64,000 bases of DNA from Lysinibacillus_B sp031181585. Lineage in GTDB: Bacteria > Bacillota > Bacilli > Bacillales_A > Planococcaceae. The position numbers were made by a program, and so were the translations under genes. A model generated the notes under the pieces. That model ran no database searches, was not told the DNA's origin, and worked only from the letters and a program-made list of their open reading frames with translations. Positions 1-7,564 of this stretch are shown here, in pieces (position 1 is the stretch's first letter; every line of letters starts with the position of its first letter). The DNA is taken from contig NZ_CP154840.1 of NCBI RefSeq assembly GCF_047301505.1, positions 3,410,001-3,474,000 of the forward strand, written 5' to 3'.

Positions 1-948
1 TTTATCACGAAAACTGGAAACCACGCCCGTGATCTGTTCATTTTCGATAATTGGGATAAAATTAAAGATAAATACTTTACCATTAATTAATACCTCGACA
101 TTATGAATGGGCTTGCCTTCTTGCAATACCTGATCGATTTTTATCATTGGTAATACCAACTTGATATGTTGACCAATCGAGGCTTCCTCTGCGAGATTCA
201 ACATAGACCTTGCAGAATGATTGATTAAAGTTAAAAATCCATTTTGATCGATTGCAATAATTCCTTCCTTGACCGACAGCAGAATGGCACTTCTTTCTCG
301 ATATAACGAGGAAATTTCATGCGGTTCCAGTCCCATCGTATCTCTTCTAATGCTTTTGGTTAAAAAAACACCGCCAATGATTCCTAAAATCAAAACAATC
401 AAAGATGCAATGAGAATCGACTTAATTCGTTTGTAAATATTTTGATATATATCCTTTTCCGCATATTCAACCGAGACGGTGCCAATTACACGGGTATATT
501 CCCCATTGTCTGCAATGATAGGAACCTTCCCAATTAAGACAGAACCGCTCGCTCGTTCTACTTCAAAATTATTGGATCCGCCAAATATTAACGCATGATT
601 ATTTGTATAGTCAAAACTCTTTTCACCAACTTGACTTGGATCTCTATGCGAGTAAATAATCTTCTCCCGGTCTTCAATGACAATGTTTTCAGCATTTACC
701 TGATCTATTACCTGATCAGCAATTGGACGAAAATGCAGCTCTAAATCACTTTTTCCAATGGACTCTTTAAGTTCCGGCATGAGAGAAATTGTCATAGCCG
801 ATTGCAGCGCTAATTGCTTTACTTGAGTCCTCGCATCAACATATTGCAAGTAAGCAAATATGCTTGCGAGAAGAAAAACGATAAACAGGATTAATGTGCT
901 AATTAGTCCTAATATTTTTGTTTGTAATAGAATCCTTTTTTTGTTCAA
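1..948 (-). CDS. Sensor histidine kinase of CitA/DcuS/MalK type, 5' part only
   Basis: Reading the minus strand from a TTG at 948 gives an open frame of 316 residues that runs off the window edge. It starts with a basic tip and a membrane helix (about residues 8-30). A roughly 140-residue extracytoplasmic sensor region follows, then a second helix (about 174-195). After it comes the family hallmark GLEPHEISSLYRERSAIL and a cytoplasmic PAS domain beginning SVKEGIIAID. Kinases of this family sense extracellular di- or tricarboxylates and usually pair with a CitB/DcuR-type regulator. The HisKA/HATPase part lies outside the window. AAAAGGG upstream supports the TTG start. The ligand cannot be read from the sequence. 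Confidence 0.82.
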   Translation of the reverse strand, partial: MNKKRILLQTKILGLISTLILFIVFLLASIFAYLQYVDARTQVKQLALQSAMTISLMPELKESIGKSDLELHFRPIADQVIDQVNAENIVIEDREKIIYSHRDPSQVGEKSFDYTNNHALIFGGSNNFEVERASGSVLIGKVPIIADNGEYTRVIGTVSVEYAEKDIYQNIYKRIKSILIASLIVLILGIIGGVFLTKSIRRDTMGLEPHEISSLYRERSAILLSVKEGIIAIDQNGFLTLINHSARSMLNLAEEASIGQHIKLVLPMIKIDQVLQEGKPIHNVEVLINGKVFIFNFIPIIENEQITGVVSSFRDK

Positions 949-1401
949 TGTACTTAACCCTTTTCAACTAGTATCATTCAGTTATTATTAATTTTCGCCC
1001 TGCTATCGTTAAGAATATACCATTCCTCTTAACTAAAAGGGCTAAATTCCTGCAGTTCTTAAGCAGCCATGTCACATGATGCTGCTCAAGAAAAAAACTG
1101 ACGCAGCTCATGGTCTCTGACTAATACGGTTGTTTTGAATGTAAAAAATCTATACACACCTACTACAACATCATAGGAAAGGCTAGTTTGAATCCAGCTT
1201 AATTTCTTGATTATACTATAGTGGAAAGTAATTTTTGAACTTAAAAAAACCTTCAACCAAAGACGGTTAAAGGTTTTGGGTATCCAAAATCAGATACAAC
1301 CCATAGGAGGAAATCTGGAAGAGACTTGATAGAGGAAATTCATAATTGGAAATTTTATGAACAAGAACTGTCATCATGCTTTATAGTTTTTGGGCTTCAA
1401 C
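949..1401. other. Intergenic stretch with one hairpin
   Basis: No coding frame with a ribosome binding site is visible. A hairpin at 1248-1275 (AACCTTCAACC / GGTTAAAGGTT) has an A-run on its left, so it would act as an intrinsic terminator for minus-strand transcription. No minus-strand gene ends there, so it may be a relic. A second, weaker inverted repeat (AGCAGC/GCTGCT) lies at 1062-1086 without a T-run. Confidence 0.5.
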
Positions 1402-1429
1402 TTGACATATCGAGAAATCCAGATATACA
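1402..1429 (+). promoter_or_regulatory. arsR promoter with overlapping dyad operator
   Basis: TTGACA (1402-1407) and TATACA (1424-1429) are separated by 16 bases. The dyad ATATCGAGAAATCCAGATAT occupies 1407-1426, exactly between and over the two boxes. It matches the dyad at 1786-1805 (reverse-complemented) at 18 of 20 positions. A repressor bound here would block RNA polymerase. ArsR self-regulation is the natural inference. Confidence 0.75.
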
Positions 1430-1438
1430 ATTACGCAC

Positions 1439-1753
1439 ATGGAACCTATTGATGTATTCAAGGCGTTATCTAACGAAACAAGACTCAATATCCTAGAGTG
1501 GTTAAAGGAACCAGAGAAGCATTTCCCGGAACAAGGCGCTCACCTGCCAAAGGAGGTAGATTATAAAGGCGGAGTATGTGTCGGGGATATTCAAGAAAAA
1601 GCCAAAGTTTCTCAATCTACCGTTTCTAGCTACTTAAATATGATGCAAAAAGCTGGTCTGCTTGAATCAATTCGCCATGGACAATGGACATACTACAGAC
1701 GCAATGAAGAATTTATTCAACAGTTAGCTGAATATTTCAAAACAGACATCTAA
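1439..1753 (+). CDS. ArsR-family winged-helix transcriptional repressor
   Basis: This 104-residue protein opens with the ArsR signature DVFKALSNETRLNIL and has a recognition helix around VSQSTVSSYLNMMQKAGLL, followed by a wing ending in YYRR. The length is usual for the family. A single Cys lies in GGVCVGDI before the recognition helix. There is no CxC metal motif of the arsenic type, so the inducer is unknown and may not be a metal. No ribosome binding site precedes the ATG, and the -10 box lies only about 9 bases upstream, so the mRNA appears leaderless. Shared dyads tie it to its own promoter and to the downstream YdcZ-type transporter pair. Confidence 0.85.
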   Translation: MEPIDVFKALSNETRLNILEWLKEPEKHFPEQGAHLPKEVDYKGGVCVGDIQEKAKVSQSTVSSYLNMMQKAGLLESIRHGQWTYYRRNEEFIQQLAEYFKTDI

Positions 1754-1777
1754 TTACTATTGATATCTGTTTTTTTT
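1741..1777 (+). terminator. Intrinsic terminator overlapping the arsR stop codon
   Basis: AACAGACATC pairs with GATATCTGTT with one mismatch and is followed by eight T. The left arm is the last coding sequence of arsR, directly before the stop codon. This separates arsR transcription from the transporter genes, which have their own promoter. Confidence 0.7.
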
Positions 1778-1785
1778 ACCACATT

Positions 1786-1810
1786 ATATCTAGATTTCTA
1801 GATATATAAT
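1786..1810 (+). promoter_or_regulatory. Operator dyad and -10 box of the YdcZ-type transporter pair
   Basis: ATATCTAGATTTCTAGATAT (1786-1805) has perfect 9-bp arms around TT and ends in a TATAAT box (1805-1810). No good -35 is visible at 17 bases. The dyad matches the one in the arsR promoter, so both units are probably repressed by the ArsR protein encoded at 1439-1753. Confidence 0.7.
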
Positions 1811-1834
1811 TATTTAGAAAAGAGGAACTATTAT

Positions 1835-2263
1835 ATGCGCTTTATCTCCTATATTTTAGCCCTATTGGCTGGAGCAGCACTTAGCTTTGAAGGGGCTATT
1901 TATGCTGAACTTGGAAAATCAATCGGGCAAATTGAAACAAGCTTTTATAACTTCTTTATGGGGTCGATCATCATGGGGCTATTGTGGCTTTTCTTTGGGA
2001 AAGGAAAGCTTTCCTATGCAGTAGAAGCACCTAAATGGTCATTACTTGGAGGGTTGTTGGGTGTTGTTTATTTAACATCTATCGTTATAAGTGTCCCATT
2101 TGTTGGTGTCGGTATCACAATGGTTGCTGTCATTATCGGACAGTTGGTAATGAGTATGATTATCGAGCATTTCGGGTGGTTAGGCAGTAAGAAAACTAAA
2201 GTTAATAAGGAAAAGATTTTTGCCGTTATTTCAATGATTATCGCACTGATCTTAATAAACTAG
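1835..2263 (+). CDS. DMT-superfamily transporter of YdcZ (DUF606) type, first of a pair
   Basis: The 142-residue protein has about five hydrophobic helices and starts MRFISYILALLAGAALSFEG, which resembles YdcZ/DUF606 proteins (usually about 140-150 residues). An internal pattern EAPKWSLLGGLLGVVYL recurs in the next gene. AGAGGA lies upstream with suitable spacing. It is the first gene of a two-gene unit behind the ArsR dyad. Paired small DMT proteins often act as heterodimers. That is family-based inference, and the substrate is unknown. Confidence 0.78.
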   Translation: MRFISYILALLAGAALSFEGAIYAELGKSIGQIETSFYNFFMGSIIMGLLWLFFGKGKLSYAVEAPKWSLLGGLLGVVYLTSIVISVPFVGVGITMVAVIIGQLVMSMIIEHFGWLGSKKTKVNKEKIFAVISMIIALILIN

Positions 2264-2276
2264 GAGGTTTAGAATT

Positions 2277-2744
2277 ATGGGGTTCTTTATGATTTTATTC
2301 ACATTGATTGGCGGTATCACCTTAAGCGCACAATCATCTATCAATGGTACACTCAGCCGTAAAGCCGGAACCATTGAAACAACATTTTTAACATTCCTTA
2401 CCGGAACCATGTTTCTTACTATCTTCATTTTCTTTTTTGGGAATGGAGATGTGCTTGCCCTTTTAGAGGCACCTAAATGGCAGTTAAGTGCAGCATTTTT
2501 AGGTACTATGTATTTACTATTGACTGTTATGGCCGTTCCTAGAATTGGGGTTATCGCAACCAATATTGCGGGAATAGCTGGTCAGCTTGTAATCGGGGTA
2601 GTGGTTGATCATTTTGGATGGTTCAATAGTTTAGTCATAGAGTTAGATAGTAAACGTGTATTTGCCTTATTGTTTATGGTTATTTCTCTTTATTTTATAT
2701 ACAAGGGAAATAAACGCTCAAACGAGGAAGCTAAAGCACTGTAA
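2277..2744 (+). CDS. DMT-superfamily transporter of YdcZ (DUF606) type, second of a pair
   Basis: This 155-residue membrane protein is paralogous to its upstream neighbour. Both contain EAPKW followed by a helix with GT/GV-MYLL, a late GQLV, and then HFGW. The gene starts 13 bases after the first transporter's stop with AGGAGG directly upstream, so the two are co-transcribed and were probably produced by duplication. Together they likely export or import a small organic compound or cation. The neighbouring flavin reductase and ArsR repressor suggest a response to a reactive chemical, but this is inference. Confidence 0.78.
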   Translation: MGFFMILFTLIGGITLSAQSSINGTLSRKAGTIETTFLTFLTGTMFLTIFIFFFGNGDVLALLEAPKWQLSAAFLGTMYLLLTVMAVPRIGVIATNIAGIAGQLVIGVVVDHFGWFNSLVIELDSKRVFALLFMVISLYFIYKGNKRSNEEAKAL

Positions 2745-2876
2745 AAACATTCAATATGTTATTTTTGCTTATGAAGCGGCCGCAAAAAGTCATACTAATA
2801 ACTGGCAGCTGCTCACACTCATCGTTTTTTTATCCCCTAAATTTTTAGGTAATATATGTAAAAAGGAGTTTTTTTG

Positions 2877-3905
2877 ATGAATCATATGTTTAGTCCGTTT
2901 ACGTTTAAAGGCTTGGAATTGAAAAATCGTATTGTTATGCCTCCAATGTGCCAATATTCGGTGGAAAAGAAAGATGGAATTGCGACAGATTGGCACTTTC
3001 TGCATTATGTAAATCGTGCGATAGGCGGCGCAGGTTTTATTATCATTGAAATGACCGATGTGGAACCCGATGGACGTATTACAGACCATGACTTAGGGTT
3101 ATGGTCAGACGAGCAAATTCCTGCTTTGGCAAGAATCGTTGAAGCCTGCCATAAATACGGAGCAAAAGTCGGTATTCAAATTGCTCACGCAGGACGTAAA
3201 GCAGAAGACGCCGCTATGCCGGCAGCTCCTTCTGCCATTCCATTTGATGAAAATTCAAAAACACCGAGAGCTCTTACTACAGAGGAAGTTAAGGAAATGG
3301 TGGAAAAGTTCCGTAAGGCTATTGAACGTGCTATTAAGGCAGGGGTAGATGCGATTGAAATTCATGGTGCTCACGGCTATTTAATCCACCAATTTCACTC
3401 TCCTTTAACAAATAAACGTGATGATCAATATGGAAAGGATTTAACACTGTTTGGTAAAGAAGTAGTACAGGCTGCTAAAAGTGTAATGCCTGAACATATG
3501 CCGTTAATTATGCGGATGTCTGCAAAAGAGTATGTAGAAGGTGGATACGATATTAAGGAAAGTATCGAAATCGCTAAAGAGTATCAACAAGCAGGAGTAG
3601 ATCTATTTCACGTCTCCTCTGGCGGAGAAGGGCCTATCACTGCAGCGGGCAGACCGGGTACCCATGCTGCCTATCAGGTTCCATTTGCCAGAGATATTAA
3701 AAATGCCCTTAACGTTCCAGTGATTGCTGTTGGAAGATTGGACGACCCTATTTTAGCAAATGCTGTTATCGGAAACGAAGACGCTGATCTTGTAGCAATT
3801 GGAAGAGGTATGTTAAGAAACCCTCACTGGGCATTGGAAGCAGCAACTACATTAAAAAAAGACACGCATATTCCAAAACAATATGCGGACGGATTTAGAA
3901 TTTAA
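2877..3905 (+). CDS. namA: Old yellow enzyme, NADPH dehydrogenase of YqjM/NamA type
   Basis: This FMN-dependent ene-reductase TIM barrel is about 342 residues, against about 338 for YqjM. Visible family features are LKNRIVMPPMCQYS (Cys that tunes FMN), IQIAHAGRKAE, IHGAHGYLIHQF (the His pair binding the substrate carbonyl), RMSAKEY and the phosphate-binding end VAIGRGMLRNPHWA. It reduces the C=C bond of unsaturated carbonyl compounds. I chose the ATG at 2877 (AAAAGGAG 8 bases upstream) over the TTG at 2874. It follows the transporter pair by 130 bases and may share its inducer. A terminator follows. Confidence 0.88.
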   Translation: MNHMFSPFTFKGLELKNRIVMPPMCQYSVEKKDGIATDWHFLHYVNRAIGGAGFIIIEMTDVEPDGRITDHDLGLWSDEQIPALARIVEACHKYGAKVGIQIAHAGRKAEDAAMPAAPSAIPFDENSKTPRALTTEEVKEMVEKFRKAIERAIKAGVDAIEIHGAHGYLIHQFHSPLTNKRDDQYGKDLTLFGKEVVQAAKSVMPEHMPLIMRMSAKEYVEGGYDIKESIEIAKEYQQAGVDLFHVSSGGEGPITAAGRPGTHAAYQVPFARDIKNALNVPVIAVGRLDDPILANAVIGNEDADLVAIGRGMLRNPHWALEAATTLKKDTHIPKQYADGFRI

Positions 3906-3927
3906 TTAGGTTTTTAACTAATTACTT

Positions 3928-3958
3928 AAAGGCAATCTTCATATGAGGATTGCCTTTT
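3928..3958 (+). terminator. Intrinsic terminator after the old yellow enzyme gene
   Basis: AAAGGCAATC pairs perfectly with GATTGCCTTT around a short loop and is followed by T residues. Confidence 0.85.
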
Positions 3959-4033
3959 CACATTCTTATATCCTAAACTGTTGAACGGTCATTCTTTTAT
4001 AGAACGAATCCCATTCCTGGCCTTACATAAAAT

Positions 4034-4066
4034 CAAAAAGCAGCCCCTGATTTCCAAAAGGCTGCT
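4034..4066 (-). terminator. Intrinsic terminator for the minus-strand membrane protein gene
   Basis: AGCAGCC (4039-4045) pairs with GGCTGCT (4060-4066). The A-run to its left becomes a T-run on the minus strand. Confidence 0.7.
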
Positions 4067-4143
4067 CTATTTGTAGTATAAATCATTTGCTCTTTATTCG
4101 TTGCAACAACTATAGAGCCTTTCCTTTACAGCAAACGGGTGAC

Positions 4144-4779
4144 TCACTGCCACTCGTCTCTCATCCGTTTGAATACATATGTATTAGAATAGTACTGGAT
4201 TCCCTTGGCATTGTTGATCGCCTTTTGCGCTTCTCGTTCAAATGCCTCCCTATCCTTTTCAATATAAGCAAGATTTGCCTCGATGCTCGCCTTCATCCAT
4301 TCCTTTTGCAGCGAATACCGTTTGGCCTGTTCCCTGTTCCCCTGCACCGCTTCAATTAGTGCCAGCGTATACTGTCCAATCTCCGAGGAGGAAATGGGTT
4401 CTGCCAAACGACGGGCTTTTCCAAATTCGTCTAGCATAATGGCTTTATTGGCCCCATACACTGCCTGAACTTGCGGCTGTTTATATTTTGCTAACACCGC
4501 ATCGATTGCTTCTAGCTGATTTTCTTTTGTTCCTTCTCTTAATTGATGCATATAGGCAAACACCGGCATTTCTTGTTGCTGGTCGACATATTTCGTAATT
4601 TGTTGTAAGTTTTGTGAAAAGTACATAGCATAAAGCATGATCGGTATTTCCATTCCTGCAATGATGACAAAGAGCGCAAATGCTATCCATAACGGCCATT
4701 CCATCACAGCAAATAATATACTGATAACAAGAGCCAGCGGGACCATCCACAGCAATTTTTTCCAAAATAGTTTTTTCAT
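4144..4779 (-). CDS. Uncharacterised membrane protein with a helical cytoplasmic tail
   Basis: I do not recognise the family. The 211-residue product has two membrane helices within the first 55 residues (VPLALVISILFAV and WIAFALFVIIAGMEIPIML). A soluble, mostly helical region follows, with repeat-like segments such as EIGQYTLALIEAVQGNREQAKRY and ASIEANLAYIEKDREAFERE that resemble TPR-like helical pairs. GGAGG sits before the ATG. Nothing in the neighbourhood suggests a role. Confidence 0.7.
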   Translation of the reverse strand: MKKLFWKKLLWMVPLALVISILFAVMEWPLWIAFALFVIIAGMEIPIMLYAMYFSQNLQQITKYVDQQQEMPVFAYMHQLREGTKENQLEAIDAVLAKYKQPQVQAVYGANKAIMLDEFGKARRLAEPISSSEIGQYTLALIEAVQGNREQAKRYSLQKEWMKASIEANLAYIEKDREAFEREAQKAINNAKGIQYYSNTYVFKRMRDEWQ

Positions 4780-4918
4780 ATATACCTCCTGCCGTAAAGC
4801 TGTTTTTATTTTTCCGATGAAATTTCTATGTACACTTCATGAATGCCGGCTGCACGGATGAATGAACTATCCGCCTTATCCGTACGCCAGCATTATTCTT
4901 GAAGCATCTCTGGGTGCT

Positions 4919-5368
4919 TTATTGTGGTTCAATCGCTCCAAGCAGCCTTTTTACAAAGCTGCACAGTAATTCATAAGCCTGTCCAATCGTCTCTTCTCCT
5001 GTAAATCCTTCCATTGCATCAAGAGCGATATTAATTTCCCAAATTCCCTCATCACCTGAAAACATCGCGCTTGAAGAACCAAGCATACCTTTAAGGTTAT
5101 CGCGTAAATAAGCCTTCAGCTGGGCATTGACTTTCTTCTGTAAACGCAGGCCGAATAACGCCGTATATACGTTGAACATTTCATCAAACTCAAGGACAAC
5201 AGCGTCCATCTTTAGGTTTGCAAAATTCTCTGACTCTGCATACAAAAACTCTTCCTGATGGTTTTTTAAATAAGCCAGCTTTTGCCCTAAAAATTCTCCT
5301 GTCTCTACCGCGAGCGTTTCCTCAGTCTCTTTATTGCATCGCTCAAGCGCCTTTACTGTAATTGTCAT
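4919..5368 (-). CDS. Uncharacterised soluble protein, 149 residues
   Basis: A longer frame reaches 5467, but the ATG at 5368 has GGAGGG at good spacing and begins MTITVKALERCNKE, so I prefer it. The protein is acidic and mostly helical, with no signal peptide or membrane segment. It ends in a region (QAYELLCSFVKRLLGAIEPQ) that could be an amphipathic helix. I recognise no domain. It is transcribed in the same direction as the membrane protein gene at 4144-4779, 139 bases before it. Confidence 0.65.
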   Translation of the reverse strand: MTITVKALERCNKETEETLAVETGEFLGQKLAYLKNHQEEFLYAESENFANLKMDAVVLEFDEMFNVYTALFGLRLQKKVNAQLKAYLRDNLKGMLGSSSAMFSGDEGIWEINIALDAMEGFTGEETIGQAYELLCSFVKRLLGAIEPQ

Positions 5369-5600
5369 ACAAATCCCTCCAACTATTCTTTCTTTTGTAG
5401 TATAACGCAAATTGTTGCGGACATGAGAACATTCCTTTTTTTCTGCCAAAACGCTGTCCTTATCCATCGGTATCTAAATAGTTAGTTGGAAGAAACGTAA
5501 AAAGACGTCCCTTTCACTTTATAAAACCGGAAATATACACAGTATAAGTGTACATAGCAGTCGGCTCCAGTATATTCCACTAATGAATTTTAAAAATAAA

Positions 5601-5645
5601 GGAGCTGTCTAGAAAATTAAAAATTTCTAGACAGCTCCGTTTTTC
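5601..5645. terminator. Strong bidirectional hairpin downstream of the fused ATPase gene
   Basis: GGAGCTGTCTAGAAA pairs perfectly with TTTCTAGACAGCTCC (15-bp arms). It is flanked by GTTTTT on the plus strand and by T-rich sequence on the minus strand. It most likely ends the minus-strand ATPase transcript. The unusually long perfect arms resemble insertion-sequence-end-like intergenic palindromes. Confidence 0.8.
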
Positions 5646-5704
5646 TTCCTAAAGAAGTATCACTCATGAGCTAGATAGCAAAGGGAAAGTCCTAAAAGGC
5701 TTTT

Positions 5705-7441
5705 TTATTGCGCTACCCAGTGCCCGGGTGAAACTTCCATCAATTGTGCGCCTTCTGTATGAAATTGCTTCATGCTCAATTCTTCTTCTGATAGTACTTG
5801 GCGTTTTTTTTGCTTTTCGATCGCCGGGTCAGGAATCGGAATTGACTGCAGAAGCATTTTTGTATACGGGTGCTGCGGATTGCTGTACAGCTCTTCACTT
5901 TCAGCTAACTCTACAATCTTGCCTCCATACATCACAGCTACACGGTCGCTAATATGCTTCACCATTGATAGATCATGTGCAATGAATAAATAAGTCAGTC
6001 CCAGACGCTGCTGCAGATCCTGCAGTAATTCCACCACCTGCTTTTGAATCGATACATCTAGTGCAGATAAAGGTTCGTCACAAACAATGAAGTTCGGCTC
6101 GACAGCTAAAGCTCTGGCAATCCCGATGCGCTGCCGCTGCCCCCCGCTAAACTCGTGGGGATAACGAAGGGCATGCTCTTTCTGTAAACCGACTAGTTCA
6201 AGCAGCTCCTCAACACGGGCCCGACGCGCTTCCCGGCTCTTGGCCAGCTTATGTATATCAAGTGCTTCCCCAATAATATCTAATACCTTTTTACGCGGAT
6301 TCAACGATGAATACGGGTCTTGAAAAATAATCTGCATATGCCGGCGCATCATCTTCAGCTCCGATTTCGATAATCGGGTAACGGGCACTCCTTTATATAG
6401 GACGTCTCCATCTGTCGGTTGGTGTAATTGAAGAATGGTTCTCCCTGTCGTTGATTTACCGGAGCCCGATTCCCCTACCAGCCCCAGCGTTTCCCCTGGA
6501 TAAATGGCAAATGATAGATCATCTACCGCTTTCAGTACACTGCCCTTGCCTAAATCAAAATGTTTCTTTAAATGCCGCACTTCAACAAGCGGTGTATCAA
6601 TGTCCATTCCAGCCGGCAAATTCGGCTGCTGTTTTGATTCCTTCTTCTCATGCAGCTTCGGCAGCGCATTCAAAAGACGTTTTGTATAAGGATGCTTGGC
6701 ATGCGCAAATATTTCTTCCGTCGTGCCTTCCTCAACAATTTCTCCTTCTTTCATGACGACGATGCGGTCACACATGCCGGCGACCACCCCTAAATCATGG
6801 GTAATTAAAATAATGGCCGTACCAAACTGTTCCTGCATCTGCTTCATTAAATTCAAAATTTGCGCTTGAATCGTTACATCGAGTGCAGTCGTTGGCTCAT
6901 CAGCAATTAATAGAGACGGGTTGCACGCTAAAGCCATTGCAATCATAGCACGCTGACGCATTCCGCCCGAGTATTCATGCGGATATTGATTGTAACGCTC
7001 CTCTGCATTTTTAATGCCGACAAGCTTTAATAATTCAATTGTACGGTTATATGCCTGTTCTTTTGTCATTCCTTGATGCTTAATCAAGCTTTCTGCAATC
7101 TGCTCTCCGATTTTGATTGTCGGGTTTGTCGAGGTCATCGGATCCTGGAAGATCATACTGATATCTTTTCCCCGAATCGATTCCATTTCTTTTTCAGATT
7201 GCTGGACTAAATTCTTCCCTTGGAAATGTATTGTACCCGACTTTAGAAAGGAAGGGGGAGATGGCAAAAGCCGCATGATAGAACGAGCAGTTACACTTTT
7301 CCCTGAACCTGACTCTCCAACAATACCGACCGTTTCCCCTTTTTTTACGTGAAAACTAACACCCTTTACTGCTTCAAACTCCGTTTCACCTGTAATAAAT
7401 GAAACCTGCAAATCATTTATTTCAAGAAGACGTTCGCTCAT
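5705..7441 (-). CDS. Fused double ATP-binding subunit of a peptide-type ABC transporter (OppD-OppF fusion)
   Basis: Two complete ATPase domains are joined in one chain of about 578 residues. The first has Walker A GESGSGKSVTAR, signature SGGMRQR and Walker B LLIADEPTTALD. The second has GESGSGKSTTGR, SGGQRQR and FIVCDEPLSALD. Each is followed by an oligopeptide-type extension (HPYTKRLLNALP and HPYTKMLLQSIP). Fused forms are known (GsiA-like). The ATG at 7441 has AAAGGATG at useful spacing. An ATG at 7450 is in frame but poorly spaced. The gene is divergent from the permease and binding-protein genes at 7565-12312, which it presumably powers. Confidence 0.9.
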   Translation of the reverse strand: MSERLLEINDLQVSFITGETEFEAVKGVSFHVKKGETVGIVGESGSGKSVTARSIMRLLPSPPSFLKSGTIHFQGKNLVQQSEKEMESIRGKDISMIFQDPMTSTNPTIKIGEQIAESLIKHQGMTKEQAYNRTIELLKLVGIKNAEERYNQYPHEYSGGMRQRAMIAMALACNPSLLIADEPTTALDVTIQAQILNLMKQMQEQFGTAIILITHDLGVVAGMCDRIVVMKEGEIVEEGTTEEIFAHAKHPYTKRLLNALPKLHEKKESKQQPNLPAGMDIDTPLVEVRHLKKHFDLGKGSVLKAVDDLSFAIYPGETLGLVGESGSGKSTTGRTILQLHQPTDGDVLYKGVPVTRLSKSELKMMRRHMQIIFQDPYSSLNPRKKVLDIIGEALDIHKLAKSREARRARVEELLELVGLQKEHALRYPHEFSGGQRQRIGIARALAVEPNFIVCDEPLSALDVSIQKQVVELLQDLQQRLGLTYLFIAHDLSMVKHISDRVAVMYGGKIVELAESEELYSNPQHPYTKMLLQSIPIPDPAIEKQKKRQVLSEEELSMKQFHTEGAQLMEVSPGHWVAQ

Positions 7442-7564
7442 ACTATTCATCCTTTATCCGAAAAATTATTGACTTCATCACCTTGCTACCCCATACTATA
7501 CTATGTTGATAGGAATTATACAATATCATAGGCATAAACAACCACGAGGAAAGGAGGGTTTTTC

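Noticed and set aside
1..948. Functional link between the sensor kinase at one edge and tctA at the other
   Set aside because: Such kinases often regulate tct genes, but these lie at opposite ends of the window and their true neighbours are not visible.
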